A stretch of 40,765 bases of DNA. It comes from Bacillota bacterium. Its GTDB lineage: Bacteria > Bacillota > Sulfobacillia > RBS10-35 > JAJYVN01. The notes under the pieces are model-generated. The model made no database searches and was not told the origin of the DNA. It worked only from the letters and a program-made list of their open reading frames with translations. The stretch covers positions 1-40,765 of the forward strand of contig JAJYVV010000017.1 in NCBI GenBank assembly GCA_021791815.1, given 5' to 3'. Positions 28,216 through 39,693 of the stretch are shown here, piece by piece (the first letter of the stretch is position 1; the number at the start of each line of letters is the position of its first letter). The position numbers were made by a program, and so were the translations under genes.

Positions 28216-29007
28216 TCAGCCCTCCCCTTCCCCGCGGGTCCAGACCACGGCGCGGCGGGTGCTGGGGGGCGAGAAGCTCTCCCCGAACCGGAACGCCGCC
28301 CGCGCCACCGCCCGGGCGGCCAGCCCCGGGTCCCGGGTGCGCGCCGCCTTCCGCAGCTGCGAGTGGGTTTGGCAGAGCGCCGACGGGCGGCAGGCCCACG
28401 CGCGGTGCGCCCCGGCCAGCCAGCGCCGCAACTCCGCACCGCGCAGGGCGGACCCCGGCCCCAGGTCGGGTCCCTCGATGGCGACGGCCCCAACCTCCGG
28501 CGGGCAGTGGGCGTCGCTGCCGGCGGTGGGCAGCAGGGGTCGGCCCGCGCTGCGCCAGGTCCAGATGGCGCGGTCGTTGCCGGCCGTGAACCGGCTCCAC
28601 CGCATCCGGCCGTTGAAGACCTCGATGCCATCCACGTGTTCCAGCACGTCCGCATCCAGGGGACGGTCGCTCCGAAAAGGGTGTGCCCAGATGGCGAGCC
28701 CGCCCCGGGCGTGGATCTCGTCCACGGCCCGGCGCCAGGGCAGGGGCCGTGGTGCGCGGGGCATGACGTCCTCCTCGATCCCCAGGCCCTGGATGTGCCC
28801 GGCGTCCGTGGTCACCTCGGCCCCCACCACCACCCAAAGGCCGGTGCCGGACGCCGCCTCCCGCGTCAGGCGCGCGCCGCGGACCGCGTCGTGGTCCGTG
28901 ACGGCGATGAGCCCCAGGCCCCTGCGCAGGGCCCGGACGACGATCCGCTCCGGGGGCATGGTCCCGTCCACGGACAGGCGGGTGTGGATGTGCAGGTCCG
29001 CCAGCAT
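28216..29007 (-). CDS. PHP-domain metal-dependent phosphoesterase-like protein
   Basis: MLADLHIHTRLSVDGTMPPERIVVRALRRGLGLIAVTDHDAVRGA...GGLAIWAHPFRSD...TAGSDAHCPPEVG. Confidence 0.9.
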   Translation of the reverse strand: MLADLHIHTRLSVDGTMPPERIVVRALRRGLGLIAVTDHDAVRGARLTREAASGTGLWVVVGAEVTTDAGHIQGLGIEEDVMPRAPRPLPWRRAVDEIHARGGLAIWAHPFRSDRPLDADVLEHVDGIEVFNGRMRWSRFTAGNDRAIWTWRSAGRPLLPTAGSDAHCPPEVGAVAIEGPDLGPGSALRGAELRRWLAGAHRAWACRPSALCQTHSQLRKAARTRDPGLAARAVARAAFRFGESFSPPSTRRAVVWTRGEGEG

Positions 29008-30209
29008 CAGGCGCCCACGCCCGGCCGTGCGCCCCGGGCCAGCATCCGGCAGGCGTACGCGGCGCTCGGTGCGGGATCGGCCCACTGAAACACAGCGGGG
29101 ACGCCGGGCGTGCGCAGGGCGTTCCCCAGATACGCGGCGAACCCCACGCCCGCCCCCCTTGCCGCCAGAACGTCCTTGGCCCAGAACCGCAGGCGGACGC
29201 CGGTCCGGTACCGGGGGACGGAGACCGCCCCTCCTCGGACGAGCGTGCAGTACAGCACGGGGAAGTCCACGCCCGAGGCAATGGCGAGCGCGTAGGTGCC
29301 CCAGGGCCGGGGGTTGATCTCGAGCAGGCGGGGTCGACCATCCGCCCCGAGCTTGTACTCGACCATCGCGTGGCCGCGCCACCGGAGGTGGAGCAGGAGG
29401 CGCGCGGTCCAGGCGACGAGCTGCGGGTCCTCGATGGACTCCGCCCAGGTGCTGGGTCCGCCGCGCACGGGATACTCGCGGAGGCGCCGGTGGCAGAAGA
29501 ACGCGGCGGGCCTGCCCTCACGGTCGCAGATCGCCGAGCAGCCGCGGCCCTCTCCGGGGAGCCACTCCTGGGCGACGGGGTCCGGTTGGCGCTCCGCCAT
29601 GCGGCGCTGGACCGCGTCCAACTCCGTCCGATCGGCAACGATCGCGTACCGCTGCTCGGGCTTCAGACCCAGCGCTTCGCCGTGCCGGTACTTGACCACG
29701 GCCGGGAACGGGACCTCTTCGCCCGGGCCGAAGGCGTGGGGTACCGGGATCCCGAGGGCTGCGGCCGTCGCGCTCAGCCGGGCCTTGTCCACGGCGTGGG
29801 CCAGTGCCTCGGGTGGCGGTACCAGCACGCGCGCCGTCCAATCGGCGGCGCCGGAGAGGGCGCGGATGCTGGGCAGCGCGCAGGGCAGCACCGCGTCGGC
29901 ACCCGCGGCGACATCGACGAGGGCCGACCGGAAGGCCGCCTCGGACCGGCCGGCGTCGGGCAGCCGCCGAGCGTCGTGGGCGTAGCGCGACGCGAAGGCC
30001 ACCACGGCGTGGGCCTGCTCCGCGGCGCAGACGGCCACGTGGGCCCCGGCCCGCCCCAGCGACCGCACCGCCGCCAGCGCGGCCAGGTACTGGCCGTCGA
30101 GGACGCAGACCCGCAAGTTCGAGCAGCACCGCGCGGGCCGCCCGGGCACCGTCCGCACGGACACTCCCTCCGTGGCTCGACGATAGGGGGGGTGTCCGCG
30201 CTTGGCCAT
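29007..30209 (-). CDS. ATP-grasp domain protein; likely start TTG at 30116
   Basis: LRVCVLDGQYLAALAAVRSLGRAGAHVAVCA..., PFPAVVKYRHGEALGLK, VEYKLGADGRPRLLEINPRPWGTYALA. Stop overlaps the PHP start. Confidence 0.88.
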   Translation of the reverse strand: MAKRGHPPYRRATEGVSVRTVPGRPARCCSNLRVCVLDGQYLAALAAVRSLGRAGAHVAVCAAEQAHAVVAFASRYAHDARRLPDAGRSEAAFRSALVDVAAGADAVLPCALPSIRALSGAADWTARVLVPPPEALAHAVDKARLSATAAALGIPVPHAFGPGEEVPFPAVVKYRHGEALGLKPEQRYAIVADRTELDAVQRRMAERQPDPVAQEWLPGEGRGCSAICDREGRPAAFFCHRRLREYPVRGGPSTWAESIEDPQLVAWTARLLLHLRWRGHAMVEYKLGADGRPRLLEINPRPWGTYALAIASGVDFPVLYCTLVRGGAVSVPRYRTGVRLRFWAKDVLAARGAGVGFAAYLGNALRTPGVPAVFQWADPAPSAAYACRMLARGARPGVGA

Positions 30210-30590
30210 CCGCCGTTCGGGGGATGCCCCGGCGGCGGCCTGCAGGCACGTGCCCGCGCCCGGCCCTGGAGCTCACCCAGGCGGTCTGCGGGGCCAGCCC
30301 GCCGACGGACTTCGCCCGGACGACGGGGCCCAGCCGCGCCACCGCGGCGGCGCCCTGCGCCTCCGGGTCGGTGCTCCGCCGTCGGCCCCCCGCAGGAACG
30401 CGGCGGCTCGCGCCCCAGGGGCACCGCCGCACCCTCCCATCGACGCCGGGCCTCCCCTGGTGCACGGCGCTTCCCGGTCCAGCGGCGAGGCCACCCGGGC
30501 GATGGATGCGGCCCGCGGGCCGATCGTCGGGCGAACGCCCGCGCCGGCACTTCCGCCAGGTTCGACCCGGCCCCGCACCCGTGCCCTATA

Positions 30591-31844
30591 GTGGTGCGCG
30601 TGGTCACGCGCTGGTCGGCGCTCGCCGCGCTCTTCGTCGATGCCGCGATCGTCCTCGTCCTCGCCGGCAGCCTCCCCGCCTTCGCCGCGGCCTTCCGCGT
30701 GCGGCAGGACGTGGCGGGGCTCGTCTTCACCGCCAGCGGGACCGGGTTCGTGGCCGCCGTACCCGTGGCCGGGTTCCTCGCCGACCGGTTCGGCAAGCGG
30801 GCCACCCTGGCCGCCGGCGCGGCGGGCGTCGGCCTCGCCCTGCTCCTGTTCGCGGCCAGCCGCAGCCTCGCGCAGGCCCTCGCGGCGGCGGCCGCGGTCG
30901 GCGCCTGCGGGGGGACCGTGGAGTCGGGGGTCACGGCCCTCATGCCTGAGCTGTACCCGGGGCGGGAGGGCTTCGCCAACAACTTCGCCCAGGCGTTCTT
31001 CGGCGCGGGTGCGGCGGTGGGCCCGCTGCTCCTGCTCTGGGGCGGCCTCTCCTGGCGCCTCCGCCTCGCCGCGGGCAGCGCAGCCTTCGTGCTCCTGGCC
31101 GCCGTGCTCTGGGCGCAGCGGCGCCACGACCGCCCCGCCCTTCTCCCGTCCCCCGGCCCGCGCCGGGACCTTCCGATCCCCACGCGCAGGACGGCCAAGG
31201 GCCCCCGGGGATCCGGGCCCCTGCGCCTGCTCGCCGCGCCCGGCCTCGCCGCCGCCGCGGGCGCGATGCTCCTCTACACCGGCGTGGAGGTCGCCCTCTG
31301 GGATTGGCTGTTCGCGGTCGTCACCCGCCCCGGCGGCGCCGGGCCCGCCTGGGCGGTGGCCGAGCTGTCGGGCTTCTGGGTGGCGATGGGCGCCGGGCGC
31401 CTCTGGACAGCGGCGCTCGCCGAACGGGTATCCCTGCCCCTGCTCATCACCGCGGGTTGCGCGCTCGGCATCGTCGCCCTACCGCTGGCGCTGCTCGCGC
31501 CGACCCCGGCGGGCGACCTCGCCGCGGGCGTGCTGTGCGGCCTGGCCTTCGCCGGCATCTGGCCCTCCCTGGTCGCCCTCGGCCAGCGCCGGTGCGGCCA
31601 GAGCGCCCTGGTCAGTTCGGTGCTGGTGGCCTCCGGCGGCGCGGGGGCCCTCGCGATCCCGGCGGCCTTCGGCTTCGGGGCGGCGAGACTGGGGCTGGGG
31701 CCCGCCGCCGTGGCGCTCGCCGCACTGCTCGTGCCGGTGGCCATCCTGCCATGGGCCACGCCGGCGCCGCCGGGCAGCGGACCGGCGGACCGGCCGGTGC
31801 TGGCCCCGGGAGCGGGCCCCTCGGGAGCGACGGGGACCGGGTAG
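30591..31844 (+). CDS. MFS-type transporter
   Basis: Hydrophobic multi-pass ORF; GFLADRFGKRATLAAGAAGVGLALLLFA motif between TM2 and TM3. Confidence 0.85.
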   Translation: MVRVVTRWSALAALFVDAAIVLVLAGSLPAFAAAFRVRQDVAGLVFTASGTGFVAAVPVAGFLADRFGKRATLAAGAAGVGLALLLFAASRSLAQALAAAAAVGACGGTVESGVTALMPELYPGREGFANNFAQAFFGAGAAVGPLLLLWGGLSWRLRLAAGSAAFVLLAAVLWAQRRHDRPALLPSPGPRRDLPIPTRRTAKGPRGSGPLRLLAAPGLAAAAGAMLLYTGVEVALWDWLFAVVTRPGGAGPAWAVAELSGFWVAMGAGRLWTAALAERVSLPLLITAGCALGIVALPLALLAPTPAGDLAAGVLCGLAFAGIWPSLVALGQRRCGQSALVSSVLVASGGAGALAIPAAFGFGAARLGLGPAAVALAALLVPVAILPWATPAPPGSGPADRPVLAPGAGPSGATGTG

Positions 31845-32220
31845 CCGCCGGACGAGAGCCGGGGCACCCCCGCCCGCTTGGTGGCCCTGCGGAAGGCCTG
31901 GGTGCTCTGGCAAGCAGGACGAGGCCTCGCGGCCTTGGTGGTCCGGGGCGACCCGCTGCCCACAGCGACTTCCGCCTCCTGCGCTCCAGCACGCGGGGCC
32001 CGGGGAGTGACCACGGCCCGCGGTACAGGCGGAGGGTCACGAGAGCAGCTGCTCCGCGCTGCGTCCTGGACGATGGTCGCCTCCCGCAGAGGCACGATCG
32101 GCCGTGCTCCATCGTGACTGACGGAGGGATCGATGACAGGGAACGGCGTGCGCAAGCGACCTGCAACGCCACCTGCATGCGGGAGGACAGAACACGGCAA
32201 GCGATGGCAGCCGAACGGAG

Positions 32221-32853
32221 TCAGTGTATGCCCATAGTCCGGATATACCAGCGCGGTGGCGTGGTTGTTTGGGTCTCATGGAGAATCAAGATGATGCGCG
32301 TCGTGGCCTGCTGGCTGGACAGGGCCAGCGAGACAGAGTCCCACTCGCCCGGCGCAATCAGCAGCGCCGGATTGATTCCGGCGGGCGCATTGGTAGGGAC
32401 GTCGATCCGGGGTAAGGCTGCGCCGAGCGATCCCCCCGTGACACCATACTCATCCGCAACGCAGGTCGCCCATCCTCCGGGCCCCAAGCAGTACAGCCCC
32501 AAAAAACTGCGCCCGCCGCTCTCGGCGTTGACCTCAGCGTCCATTCCGAAGGTGCGATCCATGGCGTCGAAGGCGGGCAAGGGCGGAGACTCCAGGGTCA
32601 CGCCGAGTGCACCGACATCGAGGGCCAACGCCCCGTTGATCGTCGTCAGCGCCGCCCCCGGACCCGCCACGGTCCAACCCAAGGTTCCGTCGCCCGACTC
32701 AAAGTTCCATTCCCGCCCGCCAGCGTTGGACCCACCGGAGGACGCGCACCCGCCAAGGGCAGCCGCCGCAACGACGCCGACCGCGCAGATGGCCGAGGTG
32801 ACCCGCCCCGGGGACCGAAGCGACGCCCGTCGCCTCCGGGCGTGCCCGCTCAC
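32221..32853 (-). CDS. Secreted lipoprotein of unknown function
   Basis: Signal peptide plus lipobox SAICAVGVVAAAALGGCASSGGS; LamG-like body EWNFESGDGTLGWTVAGPGAAL. Confidence 0.7.
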   Translation of the reverse strand: MSGHARRRRASLRSPGRVTSAICAVGVVAAAALGGCASSGGSNAGGREWNFESGDGTLGWTVAGPGAALTTINGALALDVGALGVTLESPPLPAFDAMDRTFGMDAEVNAESGGRSFLGLYCLGPGGWATCVADEYGVTGGSLGAALPRIDVPTNAPAGINPALLIAPGEWDSVSLALSSQQATTRIILILHETQTTTPPRWYIRTMGIH

Positions 32854-33095
32854 AACCGACCCCTCCGTGCCCCACGGCCGCCGCTGACCGGGCGGCCAAG
32901 GGCAGCATGGGTCCTGCGCGCTTTGGCGGGACCGCCGCGAGGCCTCCCTTCCGGCATGGAGGAGCTATGGTATGGGATCAGGGAAGCGGGTTCAGCACCG
33001 CCGTCGGAGGTGCGCCGGTATTGGGATCGGGCCGTGCGGCCAAACCGGACCCTGGGTTGGCGAGCGCCTCTCCGCGCGACGGACCGCTCCGGCGA

Positions 33096-34457
33096 GGATT
33101 GGTCGAGCAAGATGGGCGGACGCGGACGAGGCGCAGCCTCGTCGCCAGCGGCTTCGCCGCCTCGGCGGGCCTTGCTTTCGCAGGCTGCGCCCATCTTCGC
33201 CGACCCGTGCCGGGCGGTGCGGCATCGTCGACGACGGACACCTCCGCCATCACTGTGACCGCCGATCTCTCGTTGATGGAGAGCGGCATCAGCGGGGCGC
33301 CAAGCCCCTGGTTTGAGTCGTGGCTGAGACGGTTCAACCAGACGCGGGGGAGCGCCACCGCCACCAGCGCCGCTTCCTTGGCGGCGACAGTGGGGGCCGT
33401 CGATTCCAATACTTTCGAAGCGGCCACCTTTGGCGTTCCGGCCACGCTTCCCGCCAGGGCGTTAGATCTCACATCACTCTCGCGAGAACAGAACTTGCCA
33501 GTTCCAAGGGGGCTCGGCACGGTTGGCCGATCGTTCCAGGGATTTGTGGTTGCGAAGGACAGGGGGTCGTTTGCGCCGACCGGCGGGCTCTTCGCTCTAC
33601 CTCTGCTCTGGCACAACCTTTGCGTTGCCATAAACGTCGATCTGGCTGGCGCATTGGGGCTGTCCGTACCGACCGCCCTGGCCCAGATCGCCAATCTTCA
33701 GGAATTCTTGGTGGAAGCGGAGCAGGCGATCCGGGCCAACGACGCTCGTGTGACGGCGCTGGATGCCTACGGTGCCTCAACCCCAGCGGTGTTCCAAGCG
33801 GTGGTCCACGCAGCCGGCGGGACGTTCGGCGAGGACGCCGTCATCGAGCTGTCCACCGCCAACTCTGCCGCCCTGCTGTCGTACGCGGATCTCGTCTCGC
33901 ACTGTCGCCCGGGCGCGTTGGCCCAGGGTACGGCCGTGGTTGGATTCCTGTGGACGGGCGGCAGCGCCCCCCAACTGCAGAGCCAGGTTCCCGCGGGTTC
34001 CGCCTGCCAGTTGCTGCCCTTCCCCGATGCGGCCCACCGGCTCCGCTACGCCTGGGGGCCTCAGATCCGCGCGGCAACCGGCGAGGCCCAGCGGGCGACC
34101 GCCTTCTCCTTTCTGGAGTGGTGCGCCGAGCCCGCGAATCTCCAGGTCCTCTCGGCTGTTCTGGGCCTGCCCGCCGCCATACCGGGAGTGCCGGCATCGG
34201 TGTGGCGGGCCGCATTTCCGAAGCTGTCGGGCACGGACGTTCTATCCGATCCCACAGGACAGAGCGCCTTCCTCGACCCGCTGATGGCCACTTCCTACGT
34301 ACAGGTCTGGCTCCAACTCCAGGTGATTCCCATGGCCAGGGCCAAGGCGGATGTTCCATACAGCTCCAGCGAGGTACCCGTCGCGTATCAGACCCTCGTC
34401 TCCGGCATCCCTGCGCTGAACGAGCAGATACTGGGCACCTACGCGGGTGGGGCGTAG
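33096..34457 (+). CDS. Extracellular solute-binding-like lipoprotein (Tat-type signal); start uncertain
   Basis: RTRRSLVASGFAASAGLAFAGCAHL signal and lipobox; TDTSAITVTADLSLMESGISGAPSPWFESWLRRFNQ; EWCAEPANLQVLSAVLGLPAAIPG. Confidence 0.7.
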   Translation, partial: GLVEQDGRTRTRRSLVASGFAASAGLAFAGCAHLRRPVPGGAASSTTDTSAITVTADLSLMESGISGAPSPWFESWLRRFNQTRGSATATSAASLAATVGAVDSNTFEAATFGVPATLPARALDLTSLSREQNLPVPRGLGTVGRSFQGFVVAKDRGSFAPTGGLFALPLLWHNLCVAINVDLAGALGLSVPTALAQIANLQEFLVEAEQAIRANDARVTALDAYGASTPAVFQAVVHAAGGTFGEDAVIELSTANSAALLSYADLVSHCRPGALAQGTAVVGFLWTGGSAPQLQSQVPAGSACQLLPFPDAAHRLRYAWGPQIRAATGEAQRATAFSFLEWCAEPANLQVLSAVLGLPAAIPGVPASVWRAAFPKLSGTDVLSDPTGQSAFLDPLMATSYVQVWLQLQVIPMARAKADVPYSSSEVPVAYQTLVSGIPALNEQILGTYAGGA

Positions 34458-34862
34458 GCTGGATCCCGTCCCAGGGCTCCCCAATCGGAAGGTTGGGCGA
34501 GTCGCGGCCAGGTGGACGGGAGTCGGTCTCGGTTCAGGATGGGTGTGTCCACGCTCAACCCGCGGTCATCGTGGTCGCCACCGGCGACGAGGGCCCGGAG
34601 CCCTCCCGGGTCGCGCCGCACGCCGGGAGTTGCCCCGTGCGTGGCGACGGCGCACCGGCGGGACGAGCCCGTTCCGGCGGACACCGAAGCCCGCGGGCGG
34701 ATCGGCGCGAGCCGGCCGGCGCCAGGACGGCGGAGGATGCCGCATCCTCCAACCCGGCGACACGACGCGGCCCCCGGCGCCGGGATGGGAGGCGGGGCCT
34801 TCCGGGAGGTCTGGGGAACCGTTCCTCACGGCGCCAAGGGCTCCCGCGGCGAGCGCGCCCAT

Positions 34863-35615
<753 letters not shown>

Positions 35616-35823
35616 GGCCTCCGCCCCCCTGCCCGCGCCGGCGCCAGGGCCCGCCGGTCGCTCCAGCCTCGACCGCCACGGTACCACGGTGGGGGGGTTC
35701 CGGCACCGCCGGGAACCGGCCCGGAGCCTCACCGCGCCGTCCCCGCACCTCTGGAGCACGGGCACCGCCGATGGGGCCCCCCCCTACCTGTATACTGGAG
35801 AGGCTGGAAGGAGGCGGTGGCCC

Positions 35824-36378
35824 GTGGCCCGGGCCCTCGCCAAGTTCACGTACGCCGACCTCCGGGAGATGCCCGAGGACGGCCGCCGTTACGAGGTAGT
35901 GGGAGGAGACCTGCTGGCGAGCCCTTCCCCGAAGGTCTCGCACCAGGTGGTGGTCGGCGCCGTATACGCCCTGCTCCGCGAGGCGGCGCGCGCCGGGCAC
36001 GGCCGGGCGCTGGTGGCTCCCACCGACGTCTTTTTCGATGAGCACAACGCGGTCGTGCCGGACGCCCTCTTGGTGTCGAAGGCCCACCTCGCCATCATCG
36101 CCGAGGACGCTGTTCGTGGCGTGCCGGACCTGATCGTCGAGGTGCTGTCCCCGAGCACGAGGGCGCGGGATCTGGGCCCCAAGCTGCGCCTGTACGAACG
36201 GGCAGGCGTCCGCGTGTACTGGGTCCTCGACCCGGCGGCGCAGACGCTGGCCTCGTACTCCAGGTCGGCGGCCGGCCCGGAGTACGAGGAGCCCCGCGTG
36301 CTCCACGGCGCCGCCACCGTCGAATGCCCGCTGTTTCCCGGCATCGCATCGCCCGTCGCCGCGCTCTTCGCCGATTGA
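35824..36378 (+). CDS. Uma2-family restriction-endonuclease-like protein
   Basis: FTYADLREMPEDGRRYEVVGGDLLASPSPKVSHQ...PDALLVSK...DLIVEVLSPSTRARDLGPKLRLYERAGVRVYWVLDP. Confidence 0.9.
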   Translation: MARALAKFTYADLREMPEDGRRYEVVGGDLLASPSPKVSHQVVVGAVYALLREAARAGHGRALVAPTDVFFDEHNAVVPDALLVSKAHLAIIAEDAVRGVPDLIVEVLSPSTRARDLGPKLRLYERAGVRVYWVLDPAAQTLASYSRSAAGPEYEEPRVLHGAATVECPLFPGIASPVAALFAD

Positions 36379-36477
36379 GCGGCGGCAGGGGCACGGCCGG
36401 GCGCGCCCCGGGCCTCCCCGCCGCTCTGTCCGCGTGGAACCCCGCGCCCGCCCCGGCGCCTCCCACAGGCGGAGGGG

Positions 36478-37933
36478 ATGGCCGTGGTCCGCGGCGCCGG
36501 AATGCGCACGGCCCGGGCTCGGACGGCGGCCGTGGTGGCGGCGCCTCGCCTACGCCGCATGCGGCCGCCCGGGCGGCCCGGCCGCGAGCGCGGTCGCCAC
36601 CCTGCGCGTCTCTCCCGCGGCGAGGCCGCCGGGGACGGTGGCGACCCTCTCCGGAACCGCGCGGCCCTCCGCGGCGGCCGGCGCGACCTATGGGCACGCG
36701 ACGGTGTGCGTGGAGGGCTGGTCCGACGGCTCCTGGAGGAGGCCGTCGCGGTGCACTGGGCCGGAGACTCGTTCGCGCTGGAGTTCCGCGTGCCGGCAGC
36801 CCCGTGGATCACCGCGGCGGCGCCCATGCCCTGCGCTCGGGCGATGAGTCCGTCGACGTGCGGTGCCTGCTGCGCCCGGTTTCCACGAGGATCTGCGACC
36901 TCGCCCGCGGGGATCGCGTTCCGTCTGACGGGTCCCGTGCCCCCGTCCGCGCCGCCCCAGGCACCCCCGTCGCCGTAGCGGGATGGGCGCCGCTCTCGCC
37001 GGCCCCTGGAGTACCGTCCTCCATCCCCGGACTCGGCGTCGTCGCGCCGGGCGCATACCTCGTCGCGCCGCACACCGACCTGGGCGGCACGGGCCCGCGG
37101 GCGGCCCCGCCGCCAGCACCGCGACCTCCGCGCCGCCGCTGACATGGACCTGCTCGGCAGCGTCCACCGTTTGTGAATCGTCCCGGCGGTCGGCGCCGCC
37201 ACCGCCCCGTCCGCTGCCCTGCGGCAGGCGCGGTGCACCGCGACCGGCCCTCAGGCTCCGACGGCGGCCGGACGTGGTCGCTCGCGCCCGCCGCCGGTGT
37301 GCTGCGCGCCTCCCGCCCGGCGGGGTTCACGCCCGTGCCGGGCACGGTCCCCGTGCCCACCGGGGCGGACCCCGCGGGCTTTGGCCGCTTCGTCGCGACG
37401 GCCGTCGGCCCCGTTCAGGCGATCTGGGCCATCCGGGTCACCGGTGGTCGAGAAGACCGTGGACGGCGGGTCCTCCTGGGACCCGGCCGCCCCGACCGCC
37501 CGCCGACGGGTCCATGCGTCGGGTGGGGCCCGGCCGCCAACGGCTCCTCGCCCGGAACGGGCACCCCCCATCTGCGGATCGCCTCCGCGGACAGCGGCAC
37601 GAACTGGACCCCGCCGGGGACGAGGGCCAGGTCCGCTCCGTCGGAACGGGTCCCCTCGGCCCCTGCGCACTCGCGGCGCTCTCGGCCTCCGAGGTGGCCC
37701 TCCTCGGCGACTGGAGCCGGCCGCGGGACCGAGGGTGCACCTGGGCGAGCGTGGCGCTGCCCCTGCCGCCCTCGTCCCGGGACCTCGCTGCCGACACGGA
37801 CCGCTGCCCGGGCCTGCGGATGCGGCCGAACGGCACCCTTCAGGTGGATGGCTGGGTCCTGCCGCCCGGGGCGGCGCGGTGGCGCCCCGTCGCGCCGGCC
37901 CGGCCGCGGTCGGGCGGCGCCGCGTGCGGCTGA
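36478..37933 (+). pseudogene. Degenerate secreted protein(s) with BNR/sialidase-like repeats, spread over several frames
   Basis: Fragments ASAVATLRVSPAARPPGTVATLSGTA, ATYGHATVCVEGWSDGS, GSDGGRTWSLAPA, VEKTVDGGSSWDPAAP, LRIASADSGTNWTPPG in different frames. Confidence 0.4.
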
Positions 37934-38069
37934 GGCGGCGGGCCGTCCCCCGGGACGGCGGCGGCAGTCTCGGCCACCGTCCCCGGCGAACCCCTCCGGC
38001 CGGGCGCGGGAACGGCCCGGAAGCCGCGGCCACGCCCCAGGGCTCCACGCCGGGGAGGGGCGGGCCACG

Positions 38070-39390
38070 GACCGCATCGCCGAGGCCGTCGAGGCCACGC
38101 CGTGGGTGGACACGCACGAGCACCTGCTGGAGCCGGGGACGCGCGCCCGGGGGCCGGGCGCGCACGCCCTCCAGCCCTGCAGCGACTTCGCCCTGCTGTT
38201 CTGCCACCACGCGCTGGACGACCTCGTCTCGGCGGGCATGCCGGCCGGCGCCCGGGAGCGCCTGCTGGCGCACGGCGCGCCGGCCGCCGAGAAGTGGGCG
38301 GCCCTGCGACCGTGGTGGGAGCGCTGCCGCCACACCGGTACCTGCGCGCGGTGGGCGGGACGCTGCGCATCCTCTTCGGCGTGGATCCAGGCGCGCTGGA
38401 CGGCCCTGCCTGCGAGCGCGTCTCGATCGCGATGGCCGAGGAGGCGGCGCGACCCGGCTTCTACCGCCGCGTCCTCGACCGGGCCGGCGTGCTGACCTGC
38501 CAGATCAACACCCTGGAGCAGGGCCTCTTCATGGAGACGTCCGAGCCCACCTGCTCCTGCGGGACCTCGGCGCCGGCGCGCTCTCCACCGGGCTCGACGT
38601 CCGGGAACTGGAGCGGCGCAGCGGGCGGCCCGTGCGCGACCTGGCGGACTGGCACGGGGTCATCGACTGGGCCTTCGAGACGTATGGTCCGCGGGCCTTG
38701 GCGCTCAAGAGCGCGGCGGCGTATGCCCGGCGACTCGATTACGCGCCGGTCGCCGCGGAGGCCGCCGCGCCGCTGTTTGCGCGCCACCTGGCCGGCGAGA
38801 CCCCGCAGCCCCGACTGCGCAACGCCCTGGAGGACCATCTCTTCCGCGTCTGCCTCGCGCGCGCCCAGGCGCGCGGCCTGCCCGTCAAGCTGCACTGCGG
38901 GTATCACGCGGGAACCGGCGGGATGCCGCTTTCGCGGGTGAAGGAGAACGCGCCGGACGTCTGTGGCCTGCTGCGCGAGTTCCCGGAGGCCCGCTTCGTC
39001 CTGATGCACGCCGGCTACCCGTGTCAGGACCAATACATCGCCCTGGCCAAGCACTACCCGAACGCGTACGTGGATCTCTGCTGGGCCTGGATCGTCAGCC
39101 CGGCGGCGACGGTCCGCTTCGTGCGCGAGTTCCTCTGCGCGGCGCCGGCGAGCAAGCTCCTCTGCTTCGGCGGCGACTACGCCACGGTGGAGAACGTGGC
39201 CGGGCACGCGGCGGTGGCCCGCAGGGGGCTCGCGCTGGCTCTGCGCGGGCTGGTGGACGAACGGTGGATGGACGAGGGCTCGGCCCTGGCGCTCGTGCCG
39301 CGCCTGATGGGAGACAACGCGCGGGAGCTCCTCCGCCTCGACCGGGCCCGCCGGCTCGCGGGCCGGGCGACCGTCCCGGCCCCGGTGTGA
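38070..39390 (+). CDS. Amidohydrolase (Amidohydro_2-like), with two frameshifts in the N-terminal half
   Basis: RIAEAVEATPWVDTHEHLLEPG; LRAVGGTLRILFGVDPGALDGPACERVSIAMAEEA; then ARGLPVKLHCGYHAGTGGMPLSR...FVLMHAGYPCQDQYIALAKHYPNAYVDLCWAWIVSP...GGDYATVENVAGHA. Confidence 0.75.
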
Positions 39391-39428
39391 CCGCCGAGGT
39401 GGGACGGCCGCCGCGGCCCGTGGGGATC

Positions 39429-39638
39429 TCAGCCCCGGATGTTGAGCAGGGCCCCGGAACCCTTCGCGCCTTCGTGGCCCCCGTCGTTGTCCCCGTCGGT
39501 CGCCCGGGCGCCCGAGGCCGGTACCCCCGGGCGGGGCTTCCCCGCCTGCGCGGGCGCCGCGCGGCCCTTGGGCTGGACCGTCGGGGTCCAGGCGGGCCCC
39601 TGGGCCGCGACCGCACCGATCGGCATGATGGCTGTCAC
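39429..39638 (-). CDS. Small hypothetical protein with DGDND motif
   Basis: 69 aa: MTAIMPIGAVAAQGPAWTPTVQPKGRAAPAQAGKPRPGVPASGARATDGDNDGGHEGAKGSGALLNIRG. Confidence 0.4.
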   Translation of the reverse strand: MTAIMPIGAVAAQGPAWTPTVQPKGRAAPAQAGKPRPGVPASGARATDGDNDGGHEGAKGSGALLNIRG

Positions 39639-39693
39639 CCCCTCGCCGTCCCTGCAACGACGCCCGCCCTGACGCCGGGATGACGGCGCGCCC

